64,000 bases of DNA from Nannocystis sp. GTDB lineage: Bacteria; Myxococcota_A; Polyangia; Nannocystales; Nannocystaceae. Each line of letters starts with the position of its first letter. Position 1 is the stretch's first letter. Made by a program: the position numbers and the translations under genes. Positions 8,857-17,195 of the stretch are shown here, piece by piece. The stretch covers positions 121,655 to 185,654 of the forward strand of contig NZ_JADJNN010000015.1 in assembly GCF_016714285.1 (NCBI RefSeq). The letters run 5' to 3'. The notes beneath the pieces are model-generated. The model did not search any database and was not told the origin of the DNA. It saw only the letters and a program-made list of their open reading frames with translations.

Positions 8857-9758
8857 ACGCCGATACCGCCGAAGCCGAGGCCGAGCACCAGGCCGACGCC
8901 GTGGGCCCAGTTGGCGATCGGTCCGACCGCGCCGGTGAGGCACACGCAGAACCAGATGCCGACGAACAGCGCGTTGTTGGCGCTCATCACCATACCGGCC
9001 GAGGGGGCGAAGCGGGCCATGAGCAGCACATAGCCGAACAGCCCGAAGACCACGCCGGACATGCCGCCGAACGACGGGCCGTCGGCGAGGTATTGCGCGT
9101 AGTTCGAGGAGCAGCCGAGGACGAGGACCAGGAACGCGAGGGTGAGGGTGCCGCGCGAGGCCTCGATCTGGCGCCCGAGGTCGAAGATCCACATCATGTT
9201 GAACAGCAGGTGGATGAAGCTCATGTGCACGAAGCACGGGGTGAGCAGGCGCCAGACCTCGCCGCCGCGGATCTCGTCGAGGCCGTTCCAGCCGATGCGG
9301 GCGACGTCGATGCGCTCGATGGTGGCGATCGTCAGCTTGGCCAGGCGCGGCGAGTAGGTCGGTTCGAATTGCGTGTAGATCGCGACCACCACCGAGAAGG
9401 CGATCAGCGCCAGCGCCAGCGGGGTGCCCATGAGGCCGACGCGGACCGCCGCCGGCACGCCGCTGGCGACGGCGGGCGCGGGGCGAGGCGCCGCCGGGCG
9501 AGGGGTAGCTACCTCGGCCTGGCGGGCCTGTTCGCGCAGGCTCTCGGCGGCGCGCGAGAGATTGTAGCGGGGGTCGTCGGGCGCGGCGAGGAAGCGCGGC
9601 AGCTCGGCGCGCACCTCGGCGAGGCGATCCTCGTCGTGGACCCACACGGTGTAGCCCTCGGCGCCGAGATCGAGGCGCGCCGAGATCCCGCGGGTGAGCA
9701 GGAAGTCAGCGAAGCGACGGGCCTGGGCCTTGTCGCGGATCGTGCCGGCCGAGCGCAT
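8832..9758 (-). CDS. glpG: GlpG-type rhomboid intramembrane serine protease
   Basis: 308-residue membrane protease. Residues 1-65 match the cytoplasmic N-domain of GlpG (AEVRAELPRFLAAPDDPRY is close to the Escherichia coli counterpart), followed by a Pro/Ala-rich linker and about six membrane segments. The catalytic dyad is Ser234 (GGMSG) with His286 (WAHGVG); the structural HLLFN motif is at 183-187. The ATG at 9758 follows from the start of the N-domain. It may form a short unit with the downstream methyltransferase, which overlaps its stop codon. Confidence 0.9.
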   Translation of the reverse strand: MRSAGTIRDKAQARRFADFLLTRGISARLDLGAEGYTVWVHDEDRLAEVRAELPRFLAAPDDPRYNLSRAAESLREQARQAEVATPRPAAPRPAPAVASGVPAAVRVGLMGTPLALALIAFSVVVAIYTQFEPTYSPRLAKLTIATIERIDVARIGWNGLDEIRGGEVWRLLTPCFVHMSFIHLLFNMMWIFDLGRQIEASRGTLTLAFLVLVLGCSSNYAQYLADGPSFGGMSGVVFGLFGYVLLMARFAPSAGMVMSANNALFVGIWFCVCLTGAVGPIANWAHGVGLVLGLGFGGIGVWLHERKR

Positions 9759-9790
9759 GCGAGGGGTGCGGCCGAAGCTAACACAGCCGC

Positions 9791-11221
9791 TCAGGCCGCG
9801 GGTGCGTGCCCGTGGAGCGCCCCGAAGCGGCGGATCTCGGCGATCTTGGCGGTCAGCGGGGCCCAGTCGTCGGGCCCGGCGATCGCCGACCACAGGGCCT
9901 CGACCTCGTCGATGAGCAGGGCGCACGGGCCGGCGCCGGCGTAGTAGGGATCTGCGAGCCGCTGCGGGGCGACGGGCTCGTGCTCCGACCACGCCCGCCG
10001 CAGCTCGGCGAAGGCCTCGCCCTGGTACTGCCCACCCGCCGGCCCGGCCAGCGCCCGGGCCTGGCTGGCCTCGCCGCCGTACCAGTCGAAGAAGAAGCGG
10101 TCGTACTCGACCTGGCTGGCGTGCAGGAAGGCGTAGGCGGCGTCGACCAGGACCTCGTCGGGCCCGACCCCGCGCGGCCGCAGGCCCAGGCGGGCGAGGA
10201 AGCGGCGCACCAGCTCCGCGGCGTAGGTCGGCGCGTAGACCCGCAAGCTGTCCACAAGGACAGCCTCGGGCGCGAGCGCCAGCAGCGACTCGGCCAGGCG
10301 CTCGAGGTTCCACAGCACGACCGAGGGTTGGCGGCCGAAGGCGTAGAGGCCCGACTCATCGAAGTACGCGGCGGTGAAGCCGGGGTCGAAGCGCGGCAGC
10401 CAGCGCCACGGTCCGTAGTCGAAGCTCTCGCCGCTGATGTTCATGTTGTCGGTGTTGAGCACGCCGTGGACGAAGCCCGCGACCATCCACGCCGCGGCGG
10501 TGGCCGCCGCCCGCTCGGCGACGGCGCGCAAGAACTCGCCGGCGGTCGCTGCGAGCCCTTGCCGCTGCGCGTCGGGGTAGAAGAGGGCGACGCTGTGCGC
10601 GAGCAGACGCGCGAGGCGATCGTGCTCGCCGAGGTAGGCGAGGCGCTGGAAGCTGCCGAAGCGGATGTGGCCGTGGCTGAGGCGGACCAGCACGGACGAG
10701 CGGGTCGGCGAGGGCTCGTCGCCACGGACCAGGCGCTCGCCGGTCTCGAACAGGCTCAGGCTCTTGCTGGTGTCGACGCCCAGCGCCTCGAGCTGCTCGG
10801 TGGCGAGGAGCTCGCGCACGCCGCCCTTGAGCGTGAGCCGGCCGTCGCCGCCGCGCGCGTAGGGGGTGGCCCCGCTGCCCTTGGTGCCGAGGTCGAGCAA
10901 ACGATCGTCGACCGCGTCGCGCAGCTGGGCGAACAGGAAGCCGCGACCGTCGCCGAGCGCCGGGTTGTACGACCGGAACTGGTGCCCGTGATAGCGCAGC
11001 GCCAGCGGCTGCCTCAGGTTGTCCGGCAGCGGCGCGAAGCCGGCGAGGTGGGCCTCCCACTCGTCCGGGGTCAAGCTGTCGAGGCCGACCCGCGCCGCCC
11101 AGCGGTCGTTGCGAAAGCGCAGGACGTGCCGCGGGAAGCGGGCCGCGGCGACGACATCGGCGAAGCCCTCACCGAGCTCCTGGTGGCGAGGATCGGGCCG
11201 GTAGCGCGGGGACACGGGCAC
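9791..11221 (-). CDS. selO: SelO-family protein adenylyltransferase
   Basis: Pseudokinase-fold enzyme that AMPylates proteins, in known bacterial members linked to redox homeostasis. Family blocks are clear: FRNDRWAARVGLD near the N-terminus, LRYHGHQF, DLGTKGSGATPYARGGDG with the nucleotide-binding residues, and GVLNTDNMNISGESFDYGPW with the metal-binding Asn/Asp. The C-terminal selenocysteine/cysteine of some homologues is absent (chain ends ALHGHAPAA). The GTG at 11221 is chosen because homology begins about 10 residues later; an ATG at 11332 would add a 37-residue low-complexity extension. One copy of the CTGTCC palindrome is embedded at 10247. Confidence 0.88.
   Translation of the reverse strand: MPVSPRYRPDPRHQELGEGFADVVAAARFPRHVLRFRNDRWAARVGLDSLTPDEWEAHLAGFAPLPDNLRQPLALRYHGHQFRSYNPALGDGRGFLFAQLRDAVDDRLLDLGTKGSGATPYARGGDGRLTLKGGVRELLATEQLEALGVDTSKSLSLFETGERLVRGDEPSPTRSSVLVRLSHGHIRFGSFQRLAYLGEHDRLARLLAHSVALFYPDAQRQGLAATAGEFLRAVAERAAATAAAWMVAGFVHGVLNTDNMNISGESFDYGPWRWLPRFDPGFTAAYFDESGLYAFGRQPSVVLWNLERLAESLLALAPEAVLVDSLRVYAPTYAAELVRRFLARLGLRPRGVGPDEVLVDAAYAFLHASQVEYDRFFFDWYGGEASQARALAGPAGGQYQGEAFAELRRAWSEHEPVAPQRLADPYYAGAGPCALLIDEVEALWSAIAGPDDWAPLTAKIAEIRRFGALHGHAPAA
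10247..10264. repeat. Intragenic palindrome GCTGTCC-ACAA-GGACAGC
   Basis: Perfect 7-bp arms around a 4-base spacer inside selO. It is the best example of a palindrome family repeated through the window. Confidence 0.7.
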
Positions 11222-11297
11222 GCCGCGACCTTGCCACGCGCCCGCCCCGGCGACCAGCGTGCACCTGGCGCGAAGGACAGGTGACTGTGCGCCCTGT

Positions 11298-11357
11298 CCG
11301 GGCCAGCGCCGCGAGGTCGCAGGCCCTGGCATCGCGTCGCCCGGGCCAGCGCCGCGA
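11298..11357. repeat. 17-base direct repeat upstream of selO
   Basis: CCGGGCCAGCGCCGCGA occurs at 11298-11314 and again at 11341-11357, with a diverged third copy near 11375. The repeats lie in the divergent interval between selO and the esterase-like gene, so they could be regulatory or a chance duplication. Confidence 0.5.
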
Positions 11358-11412
11358 CATGAACTCGCGCTGCCCGGGCCATCGCAGCCGGTGCCCGTGA
11401 TATAGAGCGGCC

Positions 11413-12651
11413 GTGCGTCGCCTCGCGCTGCTGCTCGCGCTGTCCGCCTGCGCCCCGCGCCTCACCTCGGATGCGCTCGCGCCGATCGACCCCGTCGCGC
11501 AGCCGCAGGGCGACGACCCCGACGCGCCGCTCACCGACCTCGCCGGCCTGCGGGCGATCGTCGGCGCGGCGCGGGTCGTCGGCCTCGGTCAACCAGGGCC
11601 GGGCGTGCGCGAGCTGACCCGCCTGCACCACCGCTTCCTCCGCTTCCTCGTCGAGCAGGCCGGCTTCACCGGCCTCGCCCTCGACGTCGACGCGAGCACC
11701 GCGGTCGCCCTCGACCGCCACGTCCGCGGCGGCGCGGCGGACCTCGACGCCACCCTGCTCACGCTCGGTGATCGCACCTTCGCGACCCACGAGCTGCGCG
11801 CCGTCCTGCAGTGGATGCGCAGCCACAACCAGGCCCATCACGCCGACCTGCGGGTCTTCGGCCTCGCCCCTGGCGACCCCGAGACCGCCCTCACTCTCGT
11901 GCGCGTCTGGCTCGCGCAGGCCGATCCTGCCCACGAGCCCGAGGCCACGCTGCAGCTGCGCAGCGGCGACCTGCGGGCGATCGATGCGGTGCTCGCCCGC
12001 CTCGACGAGCGCCGCGACGCCCTGATCGCCGCGACCAGCCGCGACGCGTGGGCCACCGCCCGCCAGCAGGCCGAACTCGTCGCCCAGTACTGGCGCCTGG
12101 CCGCGAGCTGGGACTACCGGGCCGGCGAATTCATGCGCGCCCGCAGCGTCGAGTGGTCGCTCGCGCAGCTCGGCCCCAATGGCAAGTTGATGGTGTGGGC
12201 CGACAACCGCAGGATCGCCGCCGAGGTCCCCGGCAACGACCCGTCGATGGGCGACTTCCTGCGCCAGTGGCTCGCCGCCGACTACCGGGCGATCGCCACC
12301 AGCGTCGGCGCCGGCTCGCATCTTGTCATCCGCGACGCCGTGAACCTGTGCGGCGCGATGCTGCCGCCCGCGCGCGCGGGCAGCCTCGACGACGCGCTCG
12401 CCGGCCCCCTGCCCTTCACGCTGATCGACCTGCGAGGGCTTCGAGGGCTGCGAGCTCCGGCCCTCGGGCGCCCGCAGCGGCTGCGCGGCTTCTCCGGCGA
12501 CGGCGACATCGCCGAGCTTCGCGTGCGCCCGGCGATCGCCTTCGACGCGATCGTGGGCGTCCAACATGTCCACCCCGCGACGCCGCTGGCCGCCGGCCCG
12601 CACGCGAGGCAATACCCCGAGGGGCCCTGCTACCAGCACATCGGCGCGTGA
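11413..12651 (+). CDS. Erythromycin-esterase-like lipoprotein, catalytic signature lost
   Basis: 412 residues from a GTG start. A short lipoprotein signal ends in LSAC (Cys13). The fold-level pattern of the erythromycin esterase family is visible (VVGLG...RELTRLHHRFLRFLVEQ, LQWMRSHNQ, KLMVWADNRRI). The family's GExxHG motif reads GLGQPGPG here, so both the glutamate and histidine are replaced, and the usual WAHNxH histidine reads WADNRR. Activity as an esterase is therefore unlikely, and it may be a binding protein or a pseudo-enzyme. No frameshift is present, and codon use matches the neighbours, so the gene appears maintained. Confidence 0.75.
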   Translation: MRRLALLLALSACAPRLTSDALAPIDPVAQPQGDDPDAPLTDLAGLRAIVGAARVVGLGQPGPGVRELTRLHHRFLRFLVEQAGFTGLALDVDASTAVALDRHVRGGAADLDATLLTLGDRTFATHELRAVLQWMRSHNQAHHADLRVFGLAPGDPETALTLVRVWLAQADPAHEPEATLQLRSGDLRAIDAVLARLDERRDALIAATSRDAWATARQQAELVAQYWRLAASWDYRAGEFMRARSVEWSLAQLGPNGKLMVWADNRRIAAEVPGNDPSMGDFLRQWLAADYRAIATSVGAGSHLVIRDAVNLCGAMLPPARAGSLDDALAGPLPFTLIDLRGLRGLRAPALGRPQRLRGFSGDGDIAELRVRPAIAFDAIVGVQHVHPATPLAAGPHARQYPEGPCYQHIGA

Positions 12652-12736
12652 GGCAGGTCAGCGCACTTCCACGCATTGTCGATCTGGACGCTGGCCGGCG
12701 CCCGCGTAGTTCTCCCCGCTGTGATAGGGTCCTGCG

Positions 12737-14188
12737 ATGGCGCTTCGCTGCAGCATCCGCGGGTTCTTCCTCATCGGCATTCACGGTGCCCTCGCGCTCG
12801 GCTGCGGCGACGACTCGCGCGCGAGCGGCTCGGCGGGGCAGACCGAGGCGAGCGCCTCGGCCACCGGCACCGGCGGCGCCGGGACCGGCACTGGCAGCGC
12901 CACCGACACCGCCACGCCGACCACCACCGACGGCAGCGCCTCGAACTCGGCCTCGCAGGGCGACAGCAGCAGCGGTGATCCGCTCACCACGACCAACGCG
13001 AGCCTCGGCACCAGCACCGGCGAGGACGCGAGCAGCGGCGGGCCCGGCAGCAGCAGCGACGGCACCACCGGCGCGGTCGACCCCTGCGCCGGCGAGATGG
13101 GCGGCTTCGACTTCAGCTACCTGTGGGTCGCCAACACCAGCCAGGGCAGCGTATCGAAGATCAATACCAAGACCCTGATGGAGGAGGGTCGCTATTACGC
13201 CGACCCGAACCCCGGCAATGCCAGCACCTCGCGCACCTCGGTCAACATCGACGGCCACTTCGTGGTGGTATCCAACCGCCAGGGCTACAGCCTGACCAAG
13301 ATCGCCGCCAACGTCGACGATTGCGTCGACAAGAACGCCGACGGGATGATCACCACCTCGCAGAACAAGGACGACCTGCTCCCGTGGGGCACCGATGAGT
13401 GCGTCCTGTGGAACACCGCGGTCAACTCCTTCAGCTACAACGGCGGCCCGCGCGGCACCGCCTGGGCGCCCGGCGAGTTCAACAAGGAGACCTGCAAATA
13501 CGAGAACCAGAAAGTCTGGGTCGGCTGGATGGACGCGCCGCTGCACGCGATCATCGGCCGCTTCGACGGCGAGACGGGCGTGCAGGACGCGACCATCCCG
13601 CTCGACAACTGGACCAGCCAGATCTCGCCCTACGGCGCCGCGGCGGACGGCTTCGGCTACATCTGGACGATCAACGTGTACCAGGAGCTCATCCGCATCG
13701 ACAGCGAGACCCTCGAGGTCAAGCGCTATCCGAGCGGCGGCATCAACTTCTATGGCATGACCGTGGACGCCAAGGGCAACCCCTGGTTCGGCCCCTACAG
13801 CAACGGCCCGGTCGCCATGTTCGACGCCCAAGCCGAGGTCTTCAACCAGATCCCGAACACCAACGAGAACCACCGCGGCGTCGCCGTCGCCCCCGACGGC
13901 ATGGTCTGGGTCGCCAGCAACGCCGGCGGCACCCACGGCTGCGGCCTCAACCAGATCGACTCCAACACCATGACGGCGGTGCAGTTTCACACCTTCCCGC
14001 AGTGCGGCACCCCGGTCGGCGTCAGCATCGACGTCGACGGCTTCGTATGGATGGTCGACTACAGCGGCTGGGCCTATCGCATCGACCCCAACACCTACGA
14101 AAAGACCCAGGTCATCATCCCTGGCGATCATTACACCTACTCGGACATGACCGGCGGCGGACTGCAGAACGCGATCATCCCGAAGTGA
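12737..14188 (+). CDS. Beta-propeller (NHL/Vgb-like) lipoprotein
   Basis: 483 residues. The lipoprotein signal ends ALALGC (Cys23), followed by a linker of about 90 residues made mainly of Thr, Ser, Gly and Ala. The rest is a repeat domain with blades such as YLWVANTSQGSVSKI, GYIWTINVYQELIRID, GMVWVASNAGG and GFVWMVDYSGWAYRID, as in streptogramin-lyase-like or NHL propellers. The lyase catalytic histidine was not identified, so binding rather than catalysis is inferred. The ATG at 12737 is fixed by the lipobox. It converges on the membrane-protein gene that ends at 14234. Confidence 0.8.
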   Translation: MALRCSIRGFFLIGIHGALALGCGDDSRASGSAGQTEASASATGTGGAGTGTGSATDTATPTTTDGSASNSASQGDSSSGDPLTTTNASLGTSTGEDASSGGPGSSSDGTTGAVDPCAGEMGGFDFSYLWVANTSQGSVSKINTKTLMEEGRYYADPNPGNASTSRTSVNIDGHFVVVSNRQGYSLTKIAANVDDCVDKNADGMITTSQNKDDLLPWGTDECVLWNTAVNSFSYNGGPRGTAWAPGEFNKETCKYENQKVWVGWMDAPLHAIIGRFDGETGVQDATIPLDNWTSQISPYGAAADGFGYIWTINVYQELIRIDSETLEVKRYPSGGINFYGMTVDAKGNPWFGPYSNGPVAMFDAQAEVFNQIPNTNENHRGVAVAPDGMVWVASNAGGTHGCGLNQIDSNTMTAVQFHTFPQCGTPVGVSIDVDGFVWMVDYSGWAYRIDPNTYEKTQVIIPGDHYTYSDMTGGGLQNAIIPK

Positions 14189-14233
14189 ATCGCGGCGGGC
14201 GAGAGCCCACATCGATGTCGGCCACGCCACGCC

Positions 14234-14818
14234 TCAGAAGCGCAGGCCGAGCCCGGCGACCCAGGTGCCCTGGGCCGAGCGGGCCAGCGCGGGCGTCCAG
14301 CGCCGCGTGACCTGCTTCGCGCGCCATTGCCGATAGCGGTGGTGACGGACCGCCCCGACTGTTGTCATCGCCGCGCCGCTGGCGAAGACCAGCAGCCCCG
14401 AGAAGAAGATCGACGCGCCGAAGAAGCTCAGGCCGCGTCCGGCCGACCCGCACGGCTCCGCCGCGCATACGCTGTCCAGTTCCTCATACAAGAACGCCCC
14501 GCCGATGCCGAGCCCGACGATGCCGAGCACACTGACCGGCACGCCAGCGCTGAGCAAGCCGATCCCTCGACGCGGCCGCGGTGTCACGACGGGCGCGGCC
14601 TCGGGGCTCGGACGCTCCGGTGGCTCCACCGCGGGCGCCTCCGCCGGTGGCTCCTCGGCCACCGCGGGCGCGGGCGCCTCCGCCGGTGGCTCCACCGCGG
14701 GCGCCTCCACCGGGCCATTCGCCCGCGCCGACAGGGGCGCCGTGGCGACCCCGACCGAGCCGAGAATTATGAGGACAGTCTCGCAAGGACGGGCACGCAC
14801 GCCCGGACTGTACCGCAT
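14234..14818 (-). CDS. Membrane protein with Pro/Ala-rich repeat region
   Basis: About 194 residues, no family recognised. After a signal-like N-terminus (VLIILGSVGVATAPLSARA) comes a low-complexity stretch of PPAEAPA/VEPP units, then two hydrophobic segments (VSVLGIVGLGIGGAFLY and ASIFFSGLLVFASGAAM) separated by a loop with two cysteines. Proteins of this layout are common in myxobacterial genomes next to envelope genes, but no role is known. A GTG at 14836 is an alternative start. Confidence 0.6.
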   Translation of the reverse strand: MRYSPGVRARPCETVLIILGSVGVATAPLSARANGPVEAPAVEPPAEAPAPAVAEEPPAEAPAVEPPERPSPEAAPVVTPRPRRGIGLLSAGVPVSVLGIVGLGIGGAFLYEELDSVCAAEPCGSAGRGLSFFGASIFFSGLLVFASGAAMTTVGAVRHHRYRQWRAKQVTRRWTPALARSAQGTWVAGLGLRF

Positions 14819-14933
14819 GCGCGGGAGACAATACACCGACGATTACAGGTACGGCGGCCGACGGAAGAACGAGATCACTCGGGTCAGGCATCCGCCGCGA
14901 TCACCGATTGGAACGCAAACCCCCGCTCGCGCG

Positions 14934-15914
14934 TTGCCCTCGCCATGCCCCCTGCTCCGCCGCAGCCTGCTCGCCGCGCTCGCGACCCTCGCCGTGGTGC
15001 CTGCGGCGCGGGCCGTGGTCCCCGCGGCGCGGGCCGGCTTCAGGCCGCCGGGCAAGGCGGCCCGGCGCGCGGCGATAGGTCCGCTGGACGGGCTCCCGCC
15101 GGAGCTGCGGCGGGCCTTCGAGCTCGGCGACGAGGTGCCCGCGCTGCCGCGGCCGGGCCCGGGCGACTGGCTCGCGTCGCACGCGGAGTCGGGCCAGACC
15201 TACGCACAATTCCTCAAGGCCCGGCCGAACCGCCTCGGGCTCACCCGCAACAAGATCGTGATCCAGCCGATCGGCGACCTCGGCGGGGGCAGCCCGGCGC
15301 TGACCACCCTCGTCGACTTCGCCAATCGTTACTGGCCTGCCCGCGCTGGCCCGGCCGGCGATCACGATGGCGAGCCTGCGCGCCCGCTCGCGCGTCCGCG
15401 GCCGCCGGCAGTACCGCACGGGCGACCTCCTGGACGCGCTGCAGCGGCGGATCCCCGCGGAGGCCTATTGTTTGATCGGTGTCACCCAGGCCGACCTCTA
15501 CCCCGGCCCGAGCTGGAACTTCGTGTTCGGCGAGGCCCGCTTCTTCGAGCGCGTCGGCGTGTACAGCTTCGCCCGCTACGACCCCGCCTTCTACGATGAG
15601 CCGCGCGCGGCGGACACCGCAACCACGATCCTGCGCCGCGGCTGCAAGCTGATGGCCCACGAGATCGGGCACATGTTTGCGATCGACCACTGCATCCACA
15701 ACCACTGCGTGATGAACGGCAGCAACAGCCTCGAGGAGACCGACCGCAGCCCGCCGCACCCGTGCCCGCTAGTGCCTGCGCAAGCTGCACGAGATCGTCG
15801 GCTTCGACGTCGCGGCGCGTGAGCGCCGGCTCGCCGGAGTTCTACCGCCCGCTCGGCCTGGTCGCCGAGGCCGACGACTGCGAGGCGAGGCTCGCCCGCA
15901 TCGTCGGTGATTGA
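14934..15914 (+). pseudogene. amzA: Archaemetzincin-type metallopeptidase, several frame changes
   Basis: Zinc peptidase of family M54. The signature HEIGH...HC...CVM and the downstream CP.C (HPCPL then CLRKLHE) are all present, but in three reading frames. The first part (to GSPALTTLVDFANRYW) shifts near 15330-15370; the zinc motif frame runs to CPL, where an extra base near 15771 shifts CLRKLHEIVGFD into another frame; a further shift is needed near 15825 to read SPEFYRPLGLVAEADD through to the TGA at 15914. The parts are conserved and in order, so either the base calls are wrong or the gene decayed recently. The start is uncertain: a TTG at 14934 would precede a hydrophobic export signal (LLRRSLLAALATLAVV). 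Confidence 0.75.
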
Positions 15915-15962
15915 GACCCCGCGAGTACGTTCGGCGCCTGCGGTGTAGGAGGTGGCCGCGCC

Positions 15963-16592
15963 ATGGTCGACGACGCGGCGTTGGTGGAGGCCTGGCGACG
16001 CGGAGACCGCGGCGCTGGCTCGACCCTGTTCGAGCGCCACTACGACGGCGTGGTCCGCTTCTTCCGCAACAAGGTCGGCGACGTGGTCGCGAGCGACCTG
16101 GTCCAGAAGACCTTCCTCGCCTGCTTCGAGGGCCTGGCCGCGTATCGCGGGGAGGCCAGCCTGCGCACCTATCTCTACGCGATCGCATATCGCCTGCTGT
16201 GCAAACATTACGAGGCGCAGCGGCGCAACCGCATCGATCTCGGGAGCGTATCGGTGCACGACCTCGGGCACTCGCCGAGCGAGGTGCTGGCGGCCCGCGA
16301 GGAGCAGCGCCTGATGCTCGCGGCGCTGCGGCGCCTGCCGATCGAGTATCAGGCGCTGCTCGAGCTGCACTACTGGGAGCAGATGACCGCGGCCGACGCG
16401 GCGCTGGTGCTCGAGATCCCCGAGGGCACGGCCAAGACGCGGCTGCGACGCGGACGGCAGCTGCTGGCCGCGCAGCTGGCCGCGCTGGCCAGCTCGCCGG
16501 AGCTGCTCACGCGCACCAACAGCGACCTCGAGGGCTGGGCCCGGGGGCTGCGCGAGCAGGTCCTGCCAGCGCCGCCGCGAGGCGCGCGTTGA
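15963..16592 (+). CDS. ECF-like RNA polymerase sigma factor
   Basis: 209-residue sigma-70-family regulator. Region 2 (residues about 20-90) contains VASDLVQKTFLACFEG and region 4 (about 120-170) contains EMTAADAALVLEIPEGTAKTR-like helix-turn-helix features. AGGAGG at 15947-15952 supports the ATG at 15963. The gene is followed immediately by a kinase-TPR gene, the same arrangement as at 30.4 kb, which suggests the kinase acts on or with this sigma factor. A C-terminal tail of about 35 residues beyond region 4 is unusual but has no recognised motif. Confidence 0.88.
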   Translation: MVDDAALVEAWRRGDRGAGSTLFERHYDGVVRFFRNKVGDVVASDLVQKTFLACFEGLAAYRGEASLRTYLYAIAYRLLCKHYEAQRRNRIDLGSVSVHDLGHSPSEVLAAREEQRLMLAALRRLPIEYQALLELHYWEQMTAADAALVLEIPEGTAKTRLRRGRQLLAAQLAALASSPELLTRTNSDLEGWARGLREQVLPAPPRGAR

Positions 16593-16716
16593 GCGGCGAG
16601 TCCGGGTCCAGCGACACCCAGATGCGCACGGCGCAGACCGGCAGCGGGCCGCTGGGCGCCGCGCCGACGCTGATCCCCGACGCGGCCGAGGACCACCGCA
16701 AGGCGCTGCGGGCCCA

Positions 16717-16732
16717 GCTGTCCGGTGACAGC
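16717..16732. repeat. Intragenic palindrome GCTGTC-CGGT-GACAGC
   Basis: Perfect 6-bp arms within the N-terminal part of the kinase. It is a shortened member of the CTGTCC palindrome family. Confidence 0.5.
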
Positions 16733-17177
16733 GAGCCGCCGGTGAAGATGGAGATTCACCGTACTGCGCATGCTCGGCGCCGGCGGCATGGGCGTGGTGT
16801 ATGCGGCGCGGGACGAGGCTCGCGCGCAAGGTCGCAATCAGGTGCTGCGCGGCGCGGCCGACAGCGACGGGCGTCCGCTGCTGCGCGAGGCCAGGCGCTC
16901 GCGCGCCTGGCCACCCGAACGTGGTCGGCATCCACGAGGTCGGCATCCACGAGGGGCGGGTGTTCCTGGCGATGGAGTTCGTCGAGGGCCAGACGGTGAG
17001 CGCGTGGCAGCGCGAGCGCCCGCGCGGCGTCGGCGAGACGATCGGCGTGTATGTGCAGGCCGGGCGCGGGCTGGCGGCGGCCCACGCGGCGGGGCTGGTG
17101 CACCGCGACATGAAGCCGGACAACGTGCTCGTCGGGGTCGACGGTCGCGTGCGGGTGCTGGACTTCGGACTGGCTCG

Positions 17178-17195
17178 CCTGTACGATCGGACAGG
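17178..17195. repeat. Intragenic palindrome CCTGTAC-GATC-GGACAGG
   Basis: One mismatch to the CCTGTCC-N4-GGACAGG consensus; it encodes LYDRTG just after the kinase DFGLA motif. Confidence 0.6.

Noticed and set aside
9350..9375. GGTTCGAAT resembling a tRNA T-loop
   Set aside because: It is inside the rhomboid coding sequence with no acceptor or anticodon stems around it.
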